A stretch of 64,000 bases of DNA, taken from Desulfovibrio sp. UCD-KL4C (GTDB lineage Bacteria > Desulfobacterota > Desulfovibrionia > Desulfovibrionales > Desulfovibrionaceae). The DNA lies in assembly GCF_006210265.1 (NCBI RefSeq), contig NZ_VCNC01000001.1, forward strand, positions 382,843 through 446,842, given 5' to 3'. Shown piece after piece: positions 47,513 to 56,292 of this stretch (position 1 is the first letter of the stretch; each line of letters starts with the position of its first letter). The notes under the pieces were generated by a model that saw only the letters and a program-made list of their open reading frames with translations, was not told the DNA's origin and made no database searches. The translations under genes were made by a program, and so were the position numbers.

Positions 47513-48966
47513 CCGAATATCTCCTTGATTGCCGAAGTTACTTCAAGCGCGTCACTGAAATCACGTTTTTTTGTTCCGATAATCTGGTACGTTTCATGTC
47601 CTTTTCCAGCGATCAGAAGGACATCTCCAGTTTTAAATTCTTTTACTGCTTTACGAATTGCTAAAGCTCTATCCGGTTCTTCAATTGTCATAGAACATTG
47701 CGTCATGCCAGCGCGGACATCATTTATGATTTCAAGAGGATATTCTGTCCTTGGATTGTCTGATGTCAAAACTGCTACATCTGAATATTTGCATGCTGCT
47801 GCGGCCATAAGTGGACGTTTTGTCTTATCTCTGTCTCCACCACAGCCAAACACGGTGATAATTCGTTTGAAATTCAGCGCCTTTAATGTGGAAAGAACAT
47901 TTTCGAGAGCATCAGGAGTGTGGGCGTAATCCACAAAAATATCGAACCCATGATCATTTCTGACTCTTTCAAGCCTTCCGGGAACACCGTGGAAAGTTGT
48001 TGCTTTGATCTGGGCTGGAGTAAGCCCTAAATGCAACCCTACAGCCTGTGCTGCAAGTAGATTTAACCCGTTATGGTTACCGATAAAGTCGGTATTAATT
48101 TCCCATGAATCTTCACCGAAAGTCATTTTAAGAATCATTCCCTTGCCGGTGCATGAAATCATTTCACCGCAAAGATTGTCTCCGGGAAGTTCTTCAGGAG
48201 TTCCAAGTCCGAATCCTATTGAAGGTGAGTAAGACTTAAGAAGTCTTCTACCGTAAGGATCGTTGAAATTTATAATCCCGCATTTTCCGGTGAGTGGGTA
48301 ATAATTGAACAGCATTGATTTTGCTTCAAAGTATGATTCCATATCGCCGTGGTAATCTAAGTGGTCCTGAGTAATATTCGTCAGAACTGCGGCGTCAAAA
48401 TCAATACCTGCAACACGTTTCTGGTGAAGGGCGTGTGATGAAACTTCCATAACCATGACATCAACATTTGCCTTGTTCATCTGTGCGAGCATTTCATGCA
48501 ACTGCCAACATCCCGGGGTTGTAAGCGGAGCATTCATTTTGAAACCGGGCCAGCGGTAGCTGACGGTTCCGAGAACTCCTACTTTCATCCCTGCACAGGT
48601 TAACAGCTGTTCAATCAGGTAAGATGTTGTTGTTTTACCGTTTGTTCCGGTAATTCCAATGATCTTAACCGTGGACTTGTCAGTCTTGAAATATGCTTTA
48701 GCAAGCTCAACCAGAGCTTCGCGCGGATCAGAGTGACGGATTAATTTTGCTGATCCAGTAGTTACCTGAGAGGCACAAACGATATATGCGGCTCCATTTT
48801 TAATGGCTTGCGGAACAAAGTCTGTTCCATCGCAGAGCGGTCCGGAAATAGCGACAAAAACATCGCCGGATTCAACTTCCCGCGAATCTGTGCGAACCAT
48901 GAGCCCCTCTTTAACTTTCTCGAGGAGTCTGTTCCATTTTGTTATGTCCATAGTAATGTCTGACAT
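47509..48966 (-). CDS. murE: UDP-MurNAc-dipeptide meso-diaminopimelate ligase
   Basis: Adds the third amino acid of the stem peptide. The 485 residues contain TDSREVESGDVFVAI near 26, the ATP loop ITGTNGKTTTSYLIE near 112 and the carbamylated-Lys region. The DNPRTEYP motif near 405 is the form that selects meso-diaminopimelate rather than lysine, as expected for a Gram-negative cell. It begins 12 bases after ftsI. Confidence 0.96.
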   Translation of the reverse strand: MSDITMDITKWNRLLEKVKEGLMVRTDSREVESGDVFVAISGPLCDGTDFVPQAIKNGAAYIVCASQVTTGSAKLIRHSDPREALVELAKAYFKTDKSTVKIIGITGTNGKTTTSYLIEQLLTCAGMKVGVLGTVSYRWPGFKMNAPLTTPGCWQLHEMLAQMNKANVDVMVMEVSSHALHQKRVAGIDFDAAVLTNITQDHLDYHGDMESYFEAKSMLFNYYPLTGKCGIINFNDPYGRRLLKSYSPSIGFGLGTPEELPGDNLCGEMISCTGKGMILKMTFGEDSWEINTDFIGNHNGLNLLAAQAVGLHLGLTPAQIKATTFHGVPGRLERVRNDHGFDIFVDYAHTPDALENVLSTLKALNFKRIITVFGCGGDRDKTKRPLMAAAACKYSDVAVLTSDNPRTEYPLEIINDVRAGMTQCSMTIEEPDRALAIRKAVKEFKTGDVLLIAGKGHETYQIIGTKKRDFSDALEVTSAIKEIFG

Positions 48967-48978
48967 ATTTGCCTTTCT

Positions 48979-50925
48979 TTATGATAACCAGAGAACAATT
49001 TCTGCGTTCTTTTCTTCAGGCCATTTGTCGCCTGCAGGAGGAACTTGTTTAATTATAGTCATTCCCTGACCTTTCAGTTTGGGAATAAATCCTTTTTTCA
49101 CCATTATTTCTACAGCCCTGCGAATGGGCATCCCGGTTACATCAGGAACACTCTCGCTGGAAGCCGCACTCATTGTTGAGTTTAGTTTCACAGCTCTTTT
49201 TGGCATTTCGGAATACGACTCAACATTTGCTTCCATAATGGGGGTCGAGTTTTGTCTTTCCGGCAATTTGCCATAGTAAGCAAGGGCCTCGGTCATAATC
49301 TTTTTAACTGCAGGAGCGGCAACTTTTGATCCGTAATGATTGAGCTTTGGTTCATCTATCCAGACAAGGACAATATATTCAGGATTAAATCCTGGGATCA
49401 TGCCCACAAATGATCCCATATAATTGTTGCCGTATCCGCCTTTTCCTGCTTTCTGAGCCGTTCCTGTTTTTCCGGCAACAGTAATGCCGTTTATCCGTGC
49501 GTTGGTGCCGGTTCCGTCTTCTTGAACAACTTCACGCATCATGGAGAGAACTTTTTCTGCTACTTTTGCGCTGAAAATTCTTTTCGGTGCTTCTTTGTCT
49601 TCTGACTTGGGCAACTGAATCAGTCGCAATGGCTTCGCAACACCTTTATTCGCAAGGCATAAGTATGCTTTTGCCATTTGCAGGGCTGTAACACCTACAC
49701 CTTGTCCAAATGATGCTGCGGCAAGGTCTATTTCGTTCCATTTGGCTGCAGGACGGATTGACCCGGCTCTGTCTCCGGGGATAGGAAGTCCTGTTCTGCT
49801 TCCAAATCCTAAATCTTTTAGAAATTTGTGGTAGTTTTGAACTCCTAGTTCCAGTCCAATTTTTGCTGCCCCGATATTACTAGAATATCTGATAATTTTA
49901 TGCACAGGAAGCCAGCCGCATTTATGCGTATCATTGATATATTTGCCATTTAATTTCCATCTTCCGTTTTCACAGTCGAATAGCTTTTCAGGAGTTACGA
50001 CTCCGTTTTCTAATGCTGCTGCGACCAAAAAAGGTTTCATAGTAGAACCTGGTTCGACCACATCAAGTGCCGCCCGATCTCTCCAGATTTTAGGAGAACT
50101 CGTGCGGAAAATATTGGGGTTGAACCTTGGGCAGTTGGCAAGAGCTAAAACGTCTCCTGTTGCAACTTCCACAATAATTGCAGCTCCCCACTTAGCTTCA
50201 AATTTCTTTATAGCCTCAACCAATGCATTTTCAGCGATTGATTGCAGGTGGGAATCAATCGTTAGATGTACGTCTTTTCCTCGGACATCAACTTCATGCC
50301 CCATAGCATCAAGGTAAAGTCTGCGTCCTGAGGCATCTCTTTGAACAACAAATTGCGCCTTGCGTCCTGCTAGGCGGTCATTGAATTCTTTTTCGATCCC
50401 TTCAAGGCCTTTTCCATCAATTCCGGCAAAGCCGAGCAGTTGTCCTGCCAGATGTTTGTTAGGGTAAAGCCTCACAAATTCAGTTGTCAGATAAACTCCG
50501 GGTAAGTCAGCTTTTTTAATTTTATTAGCTGCCCTGTCGTCAAGCTGTCTTTTAATCCAAATAAAGTTAGCCTTTTTAGAAAGAGCTTTCCTCAGTTTAG
50601 ATCTTGAAATTCCGAGTATCTTTGAGAGCTTTGCAGCAGTCCCTTCAACGTTAGTCACTTTTACAGGGCGGATATAAAGTGAAGATGCTTCTACACTGGT
50701 GGCAAGCAGGTTGCCGTTCCTATCAAAAATAGAGCCGCGCTCTCCGCGCTCAAGTTCCGCAGCCAGATGTTGGCGCAGTGCAAGGCGTGAAAGGTCCGCC
50801 CCTTTATAAAGCTGCAACCATGCGGCTCTACCGAGGAGGCTTATCCACAAAATGGCGAAAAGAAGCATTACGAAGAGCAATTTATTCTTGCTCGACTCTA
50901 AGCTTTCTTTTTTCCTTTTTGCCAC
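48979..50925 (-). CDS. ftsI: Division-specific penicillin-binding protein (FtsI/PBP3) with PASTA domain
   Basis: Transpeptidase that cross-links septal peptidoglycan. The 648 residues have one membrane anchor (15-38), a dimerisation domain (RGSIFDRNGNLLATSVEA near 63-80) and the transpeptidase domain with Ser294 in EPGSTMKPFL, SSN in YSSNIGAAKI and KTGTAQ. After a Ser/Pro-poor spacer the C-terminus holds one PASTA domain (VPDVTGMPIRRAVEIMVKKG near 592), which E. coli FtsI lacks; this is frequent in delta-proteobacterial and Gram-positive relatives. The start is GTG 50925 behind AGGAG. Confidence 0.96.
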   Translation of the reverse strand: MAKRKKESLESSKNKLLFVMLLFAILWISLLGRAAWLQLYKGADLSRLALRQHLAAELERGERGSIFDRNGNLLATSVEASSLYIRPVKVTNVEGTAAKLSKILGISRSKLRKALSKKANFIWIKRQLDDRAANKIKKADLPGVYLTTEFVRLYPNKHLAGQLLGFAGIDGKGLEGIEKEFNDRLAGRKAQFVVQRDASGRRLYLDAMGHEVDVRGKDVHLTIDSHLQSIAENALVEAIKKFEAKWGAAIIVEVATGDVLALANCPRFNPNIFRTSSPKIWRDRAALDVVEPGSTMKPFLVAAALENGVVTPEKLFDCENGRWKLNGKYINDTHKCGWLPVHKIIRYSSNIGAAKIGLELGVQNYHKFLKDLGFGSRTGLPIPGDRAGSIRPAAKWNEIDLAAASFGQGVGVTALQMAKAYLCLANKGVAKPLRLIQLPKSEDKEAPKRIFSAKVAEKVLSMMREVVQEDGTGTNARINGITVAGKTGTAQKAGKGGYGNNYMGSFVGMIPGFNPEYIVLVWIDEPKLNHYGSKVAAPAVKKIMTEALAYYGKLPERQNSTPIMEANVESYSEMPKRAVKLNSTMSAASSESVPDVTGMPIRRAVEIMVKKGFIPKLKGQGMTIIKQVPPAGDKWPEEKNAEIVLWLS

Positions 50926-50952
50926 GGTGTAGGCTCCTATTTTTTGTTGTTA

Positions 50953-51243
50953 CTAAGGCTTCTTTTCCTCACGTGGTCTTCTAATTTGTCCCTGTGAAGC
51001 TGGCCCGAATCCATATTGTTTAGCTAGTTGTCTTAATCTTATCGGGGAAAGTAGGTTGTTTTTTTCAACTTCTAGTTTCCCTTCTAGAGATTCTTGATCG
51101 TCCAGCTTTTTTTCCATTCGTCGTAAATAATACGCCTTGTCGACTCGTTCTATATTGAGCCAGACTGATATCAGTCCTAAAATAAGAGCTGAAATCATTG
51201 TTGCGGTTATGGCTAAAGCGATGCCTTTTGAATCATTCTTCAT
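50953..51243 (-). CDS. ftsL: Cell division protein FtsL
   Basis: Small bitopic divisome protein of 96 residues. It has a short cytoplasmic tail, one membrane helix (IALAITATMISALILGLISVW near 8-28) and a periplasmic coiled coil with heptad character (YYLRRMEKKLDDQESLEGKLE near 38-58). Sequence similarity in this family is low; the position between rsmH (six bases upstream) and ftsI decides the call. Confidence 0.9.
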   Translation of the reverse strand: MKNDSKGIALAITATMISALILGLISVWLNIERVDKAYYLRRMEKKLDDQESLEGKLEVEKNNLLSPIRLRQLAKQYGFGPASQGQIRRPREEKKP

Positions 51244-51249
51244 TCCGAA

Positions 51250-52224
51250 TCACTTTTTCTCCTGCGACCTTTCAGCTACTCGGAGTTTTGCGCTGCGACT
51301 GCGTGAATTAACTTCCATTTCTTCTTCGGTTGGAAGAATCGGTTTTTTAGTCAGCACCTTCAGCCTTTGTTTGTTTCCACAAGTGCATGACGGCTGCATA
51401 GGAGGGCAGTCACATTCTTTGGATTCAGCTATAAAAGATCTTTTAACTATTCTGTCTTCCAGTGAATGAAAGGAAATAACAGCGACTCTGGCTCCGGGAT
51501 TAAGCCTTTCGGGAATTCTGTGCAGAAAGTTTTTAAGTTCTTCAAGCTCTGAATTGACCGCAATGCGTAAACCTTGAAATGTTTTTGTCGCCGGATGTGT
51601 TCTGGATAACGCTCTTCGTTTAGCCGGATATGCCTTGGATATTATCGCAGCCAGTTCCAGAGTGGTTGTTATCTTTTTTTCTTCTCTTGCTTTAATGATG
51701 GCATTGGCGATTTTTGATCCAAGGGGCTCTTCTCCGTAAAGTTTAATTATTCTGACTAGGTCAGAATATGACGCTTTATTTACTATGCTTGAAGCCGGAG
51801 GCATTCCTCCAGCAGGGTCCATTCGCATATCAAGTGGCCCGTCTTTAGCAAAGCTGAAGCCTCTTTCTGCACGGTCAAGGTGCAAGGAAGACACTCCTAG
51901 ATCCAGAACTACTCCATCAATTTTATCCCAGCCCATTTCATCAAGAGCTTCTTCAAATTTACTGAAAGCCAAATGAAACCGATGAACTCTTTCTTCAAAA
52001 GGAGTGAGTCTTACCTTTGCAAGTTCAAGAGCCTGTTCATCTCTATCCAGCCCTATAAGCTGAGCGCCTTCACCAGCAGCTTCGAGTATGGCACTGGAAT
52101 GACCTCCCATACCTAAAGTGCCGTCAAGATAAAGACCGCCTGGTTTGGGGGCGATCCAATCAATGACTTCTTTTAGTAGAACAGATGTGTGAACCTTTTC
52201 AGGGGTTGTTTTCTGTGTTTCCAT
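51250..52224 (-). CDS. rsmH: 16S rRNA m4C1402 methyltransferase
   Basis: SAM-dependent enzyme that methylates N4 of C1402 in the ribosomal P site. The 324 residues have HTSVLLKEVIDWI near 12, the SAM site LDGTLGMGGHSSAIL near 34-48, VLDLGVSSLHLD near 105, and the C-terminal VISFHSLEDRIVKR near 258. A Cys cluster (CDCPPMQPSCTCG near 280-292) is present, as in many relatives. It lies between mraZ and ftsL. Confidence 0.96.
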   Translation of the reverse strand: METQKTTPEKVHTSVLLKEVIDWIAPKPGGLYLDGTLGMGGHSSAILEAAGEGAQLIGLDRDEQALELAKVRLTPFEERVHRFHLAFSKFEEALDEMGWDKIDGVVLDLGVSSLHLDRAERGFSFAKDGPLDMRMDPAGGMPPASSIVNKASYSDLVRIIKLYGEEPLGSKIANAIIKAREEKKITTTLELAAIISKAYPAKRRALSRTHPATKTFQGLRIAVNSELEELKNFLHRIPERLNPGARVAVISFHSLEDRIVKRSFIAESKECDCPPMQPSCTCGNKQRLKVLTKKPILPTEEEMEVNSRSRSAKLRVAERSQEKK

Positions 52225-52343
52225 GACATCCTGATTCAGTTAAGTTCTGGGGGGAACGGCCTGAATCTTTGGTGGCTTAAGGAAATTATGTTTCCAAAAT
52301 TAAATAAGAACTATGTGCAATTGTGGCGCGATGAAGCAAATCT

Positions 52344-52793
52344 TTAGAACGGGAGTTCGACTCCGCTCTGAGATAATTCTTCGGAAACATCATCAAAATC
52401 CTGTTCAAGAAGGGCTTCAAAAGCTCTCTTGTCCCAGATTTCAAATCTGTCACCGACTCCAGCCAGGACAACTTCTTTGTCCAGCTTTCCGCTTTTACGC
52501 AAATGTGAGGGAATTGTAATTCGACCTTGTTTATCAAGGTGAACTTCTTCAGAACCGGAAATGATAATGCGGATGAAATTCCTCAGACTACGGCTTGGAT
52601 TCTTGATTTTAGCAAGATTCTCTTCAAGAATAGCCCAGTCAGGAGGGGTGAAGCCAACAATGTTGCCTTCAAAAATAGTTAACGTCACGAGGCCTTCCGC
52701 AGAATCAGTATAAACTTGATCCCGGAATTCTGGTGTGAGCATCAGTCTGCCTTTGGCATCCATGCTTCGATGGGCGTGACTTCTAAACTTCAT
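52344..52793 (-). CDS. mraZ: Transcriptional regulator MraZ
   Basis: DNA-binding protein of two SpoVT/AbrB-like domains that represses the dcw cluster in E. coli. From ATG 52793 it has 149 residues. Repeated motif positions are visible: HRSMDAKGRLMLTPEFRD near 9-26 and VHLDKQGRITIPSHLRK near 85-101. The in-frame GTG at 52805 is less likely. It is the first gene of the cluster, and a block of repeated TGG/GGG boxes lies just upstream. Confidence 0.95.
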   Translation of the reverse strand: MKFRSHAHRSMDAKGRLMLTPEFRDQVYTDSAEGLVTLTIFEGNIVGFTPPDWAILEENLAKIKNPSRSLRNFIRIIISGSEEVHLDKQGRITIPSHLRKSGKLDKEVVLAGVGDRFEIWDKRAFEALLEQDFDDVSEELSQSGVELPF

Positions 52794-52797
52794 TTCG

Positions 52798-52850
52798 CCT
52801 ACCACTTATGTACACAGTTCTACCACCAATTCCCCCCGTCTCTCCACGTG
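52798..52850 (-). promoter_or_regulatory. Candidate MraZ operator in front of mraZ
   Basis: Read on the minus strand, the boxes TGGAG, GGGGA, TGGTA, TGTA and TGGTA recur every 10-11 bases between 52848 and the mraZ start. MraZ of E. coli binds repeated GTGGG-type boxes with ten-base spacing upstream of its own gene, so this is probably the autoregulatory site. A TTGACT at 52875-52870 is a possible -35, but no good -10 follows. Confidence 0.5.
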
Positions 52851-53220
52851 TGTGTGAAAAATAGCAAAAAGTCAAGACCCCTTTAAAAAAATGAGAGTAC
52901 TAAAATATACTGGATACGGGCATTAATTCCAGTTTTAGAGTTTTAACGGCTTAAACTATAAGGACTTTAAAAAAATGAGGTAGGCGAAGGAAGAAAAGTT
53001 CTTTTTTTAAAAATAATAGCTAAAAATTACTATCTTAAGTGAGATGCTCTTCACGAATGGGAATATGGATGCTATAGCCCTTTGCTATATAGTTAATAAA
53101 TTTTAGAATTGACTGTTTTTTTTAAGGTAAAAATTCCAGTTGGCATTGTTGTAATTGGTTGAGCCAAAAGTCTGGTTTAATTTTATGGATAGTATTTCCA
53201 CTTCTGGAGAGTGTTACGGT
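52851..53220. other. AT-rich divergent intergenic region
   Basis: This lies between mraZ (minus) and the HD-GYP-like gene (plus). It must contain both promoters. I see only weak candidates: TTGACT at 52870-52875 on the minus strand and TTGACT at 53109-53114 on the plus strand with poor -10 elements. No gene or repeat is visible. Confidence 0.4.
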
Positions 53221-54234
53221 ATGAATGCAAAAGGCAAAATAACAGTTCCCGAGGGGTTGAATGAAGAATTTTATCAGATAACTTCCGATATTATTCAAAG
53301 TTTTAATAAATTTAGACCACCTTTGGATCTTTTTCTTTTTAAAGAAGATATAGGACGTATTGCTCCTTTTTATAAGCTAGGTGAACGGCTTACCAAAGAA
53401 CGTATTGAAGAACTTGGCGATTTGGTTCAGCAAGGGTTAATATTTGTTTCTCGTGCTGATCATACTGTTTATGTAAAACATATAGCTTATCAGCTTGACT
53501 TGGTTCTAATCGATCGCAATCTTAAAGAAAGTGAAATTGCAGATATTTTTCTTGAAGCGTTAACCATGCGTATGACAGAATTTTTCGATCAGCCTATAGC
53601 CACTGTTCTGGAAAAGCTGTGGTCAGACTTGATGGTGCTTACAGAGTACCTCTGGGATGATGTCCACAGAATCAAAGCTTTGGCGAAACGGATTCATAAA
53701 GATCACTCTCTTGCCAAGCACAGTGTTAACTGCGGAGTGCTTGGGCTTACAATTTTCAGCAGGATAAAAGCTGATGCTTTTGCTAAAAAAGAAATTACCA
53801 GAAATCACTTTAACAGACTTACTGCCGGGCTGTTTTTGCATGATCTCGGGATGACAAAAATACCTGCTTTCATTCGTGAAAAACCGAAACCGCTGACTAC
53901 TGATGAGCGTAATAAAGTAGATAAACATCCTCTTATCGGTTATGAAATGCTTAGTAAGCTGGACCTTAAATATAAGGAAATTGAGGCATGCGTACTTGAG
54001 CATCATGAACGTTTGAATGGGAAAGGGTATCCTCAGAAAAAGTCAGGGAAAGATATCAGTCAGTTAGGCCGTCTTTGCGGCGCGATTGATTCGTATTGCG
54101 CCATGATTACGGTAAGGCCTTATGCGGAAGTGATTGAGCCTATTAGTGCCGCATCAATGATTTCGCAAGATCCTAAATATGATCCTGAGATAACAAAGTT
54201 TATTCAAGCATGGGCTTTGACTATTAAGAAATAG
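53221..54234 (+). CDS. HD-GYP-like phosphodiesterase domain protein
   Basis: The HD-GYP family degrades cyclic di-GMP. Of 337 residues, about 150-320 form the HD-GYP domain: KHSVNCGVLGL, FLHDLGMTKIPAFI, HPLIGYEML, LEHHERLNGKGYPQ and DSYCAMITVRPY. The metal-binding His/Asp and GYP residues are kept, but the Lys of the usual HDxGK is Met here, so activity is uncertain. The N-terminal 150 residues have no recognised domain. Start is unclear: ATG 53221 has GGAG upstream; ATG 53185 and TTG 53155 would add 12 and 22 residues. It is divergent from the dcw cluster and convergent with the CBS gene. Confidence 0.83.
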   Translation: MNAKGKITVPEGLNEEFYQITSDIIQSFNKFRPPLDLFLFKEDIGRIAPFYKLGERLTKERIEELGDLVQQGLIFVSRADHTVYVKHIAYQLDLVLIDRNLKESEIADIFLEALTMRMTEFFDQPIATVLEKLWSDLMVLTEYLWDDVHRIKALAKRIHKDHSLAKHSVNCGVLGLTIFSRIKADAFAKKEITRNHFNRLTAGLFLHDLGMTKIPAFIREKPKPLTTDERNKVDKHPLIGYEMLSKLDLKYKEIEACVLEHHERLNGKGYPQKKSGKDISQLGRLCGAIDSYCAMITVRPYAEVIEPISAASMISQDPKYDPEITKFIQAWALTIKK

Positions 54235-54254
54235 ATTTTAAAATATGTTTATAA

Positions 54255-54290
54255 AAAAACAGCCCGCTATATTGATAGCGGGCTGTTTTT
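54255..54290. terminator. Bidirectional terminator between convergent genes
   Basis: Perfect stem CAGCCCGCTAT (54260-54270) with ATAGCGGGCTG (54275-54285), loop ATTG, A-run before and T-run after. It serves the HD-GYP-like gene (plus) and the CBS gene (minus, stop at 54310). Confidence 0.93.
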
Positions 54291-54309
54291 ATTTGCGGCA
54301 GATAAGTTT

Positions 54310-54795
54310 TTAAAACTGCGTTACGAGATCTCTGGTCAGTTCACGGTATACATCGCTGATTAGAACAACACCTATAATACTGCCTCCTTCCTGTACCAAC
54401 GCCCATGAACGATGTTTTTTGCGGAACAGTTCCAGCACCACAAGCATTGGGTCTCTCGGTTTAAGGATCGGAATATTTGTCTCAATATGATCATCAAGCG
54501 AGCTGTGACTGCAAGCAGTTCCTGCTCTTTTAAAAGCTCGGTCCCAGTCTGTATTCTCATCCAGATATAAATCTTCATCTTTCAGGACTTTTTCTTCAAC
54601 TGCTTTGAGCATAGTCCAAATGGATGCGACTCCTTTAAGTGATCCATTTTTTTTCTTTACCACCACAATATTATTATCAGGAGCGGTTTTCATACTGTCT
54701 CGAAGAAGTCTTATTGCTTCAGCAAGACTGGCTGATTCGTCAATAGTTGCAAAATCTTCATGCATCATATCCCAAGCTCTTTTTCTCAGCAACAT
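54310..54795 (-). CDS. CBS-domain protein
   Basis: Stand-alone protein of two CBS motifs, 161 residues, which typically bind adenine nucleotides and act as energy sensors. The first motif starts near residue 9 (DMMHEDFATIDESASLAEAIRLL, split in the gene's first 30 residues), with DNNIVVVKKKNGSLKGVASI near 38-57; the second ends with RSWALVQEGGSIIGVVLISDVYREL near 128-152. The target is unknown. GGAGA precedes ATG 54795. It lies in a group of signalling genes. Confidence 0.87.
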   Translation of the reverse strand: MLLRKRAWDMMHEDFATIDESASLAEAIRLLRDSMKTAPDNNIVVVKKKNGSLKGVASIWTMLKAVEEKVLKDEDLYLDENTDWDRAFKRAGTACSHSSLDDHIETNIPILKPRDPMLVVLELFRKKHRSWALVQEGGSIIGVVLISDVYRELTRDLVTQF

Positions 54796-54970
54796 CTATA
54801 TCTCCTTCGCAAAGTAATTGTTATTTATATGAAAATATACATATTCCAGAAAAAATGGGCAAGCATTCATTTACTTTACCCTGTTAACTAAGGATTAAAG
54901 CATATCCTTCCTGATCACGTAAAGAGTAAGAAAGACTAAAAGGACTCTTTAATTACAGAATTTAAAAATT

Positions 54971-56215
54971 TTAATCAAAATCTGCAAGCAGGGGACCGAC
55001 ATGAATACCGGCGACCACCGGATTTTCCATATAGCTCTGACTTATTCTCCAATATGCTTGATGCAGAGGAGCAGAAGTTATTCCGTTTTGCAAAGAGTTG
55101 TATGCTTCCAGAAAAGCTGCCAGATGATCACATAGTTTGAGAAGCTCGCCATCTCTAGGGTCGTAGCAATCGTCATTGTAGCGGGAATCCAGTTCTTCTG
55201 TAGTGACTTTTTTAGCGCAACCATCAATTATAGCAGCGGATTGAAATTCTGAACCTGTATCTGAACCGAGGAAATATCCGAGTCTAGAGACTATGGATTC
55301 ATATCCATTATCGATAAGTGGTTTGTTTATTCTTGTCTCAACTTCCTGATCTTCATACTCTTTGATCAAGTCTCCGATTGTTGGGTCAGCTTTTTTTACA
55401 GGGGAGATAATATCACGTGTAAGAAGTTCCGGCAGATCATGGAAAAGTCCTGCAAAGAAATTATTCTGTCGTCTTGCCGGGCAAGCCCCTATTTCAAGAC
55501 TGAAAAACCATGCAAAAGTCGCAACAATATAAACATGACCGAGGACAGATGTTTCTGGTATTCTTGGAGTTTGAGACCATCTTGTTTGAAACCTTAGTCG
55601 CCCGCATAGATCAGCGAACTTGCCTAAGACCGTGGTTTCTGAGTTGAGCAGCTCTTGAACTCCTTTGAGATCACAGTGACATTTAAGACGTGATTTGAAA
55701 TTTTCTTCTATGGCAATCAGTTCATCATCCGGCTGATTCAAATGTTTCAGGAGTTTGAACTCAGAATAACTTGCGTACATGTGGGAAGCAGATAGAATTC
55801 TTGCAGAAATAGTAGTGTCATCAGGATTCAAATGGAAATTTTTAAGTCTCTCCCAGAATTCATTCCCGAGCGGCATTAAGCGTGGGCGTAATTGCTTGAG
55901 TACCCACTGGGCCAGTTTACGATAATGCTCTGGATTTTCTTTAATTCGGTAGAACACTGGTGGTTTAATGTCGGTAATGACTATTCTGAATAGATATTCG
56001 AAAATCCCGCCTTCAACAATTTGATTTCCAAGTTTTATTTTTTCTCGGGGGGACATGTGCTCACTGTTTAGGGTAAAAAGAATCCATGCTGCAATCATTT
56101 TGTGAGCCTGCTTATCCACTTCAACCAGCTCCATTGGACGCAGTTTGTCATTCCAGCGTTTCATAAACGAGCCGGAAAAAATAAGTTGGAGTAAACTTTT
56201 TCGAATATTAGGCAT
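54971..56215 (-). CDS. HD-domain phosphohydrolase-like protein
   Basis: The 414 residues contain an HD domain in the C-terminal half: HVYIVATFAWFF near 225 (first His), FFAGLFHDLPELLTRD near 250-265 (His-Asp pair) and KLCDHLAAFLEAYN near 365, the pattern of the YfbR/HD-3 type of nucleotidase. The N-terminal 180 residues are helical and unassigned. No ribosome binding site stands out before ATG 56215. It lies 77 bases after the large adenylate cyclase gene in the same direction, so a functional link (nucleotide turnover) is possible but unproven. Confidence 0.8.
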   Translation of the reverse strand: MPNIRKSLLQLIFSGSFMKRWNDKLRPMELVEVDKQAHKMIAAWILFTLNSEHMSPREKIKLGNQIVEGGIFEYLFRIVITDIKPPVFYRIKENPEHYRKLAQWVLKQLRPRLMPLGNEFWERLKNFHLNPDDTTISARILSASHMYASYSEFKLLKHLNQPDDELIAIEENFKSRLKCHCDLKGVQELLNSETTVLGKFADLCGRLRFQTRWSQTPRIPETSVLGHVYIVATFAWFFSLEIGACPARRQNNFFAGLFHDLPELLTRDIISPVKKADPTIGDLIKEYEDQEVETRINKPLIDNGYESIVSRLGYFLGSDTGSEFQSAAIIDGCAKKVTTEELDSRYNDDCYDPRDGELLKLCDHLAAFLEAYNSLQNGITSAPLHQAYWRISQSYMENPVVAGIHVGPLLADFD

Positions 56216-56292
56216 AATAAATCTCGTTTATTAAGGATTAAAGTTATGTTGTTTTAGTATAATTACAAGATATTAGCATGTCTATTTTTCTC

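Noticed and set aside
54920-54951. Terminator between the HD-domain gene and the CBS gene
   Set aside because: TAAAGAGT/ACTCTTTA is an eight-pair AT-rich stem with a 16-base loop and no following T-run.
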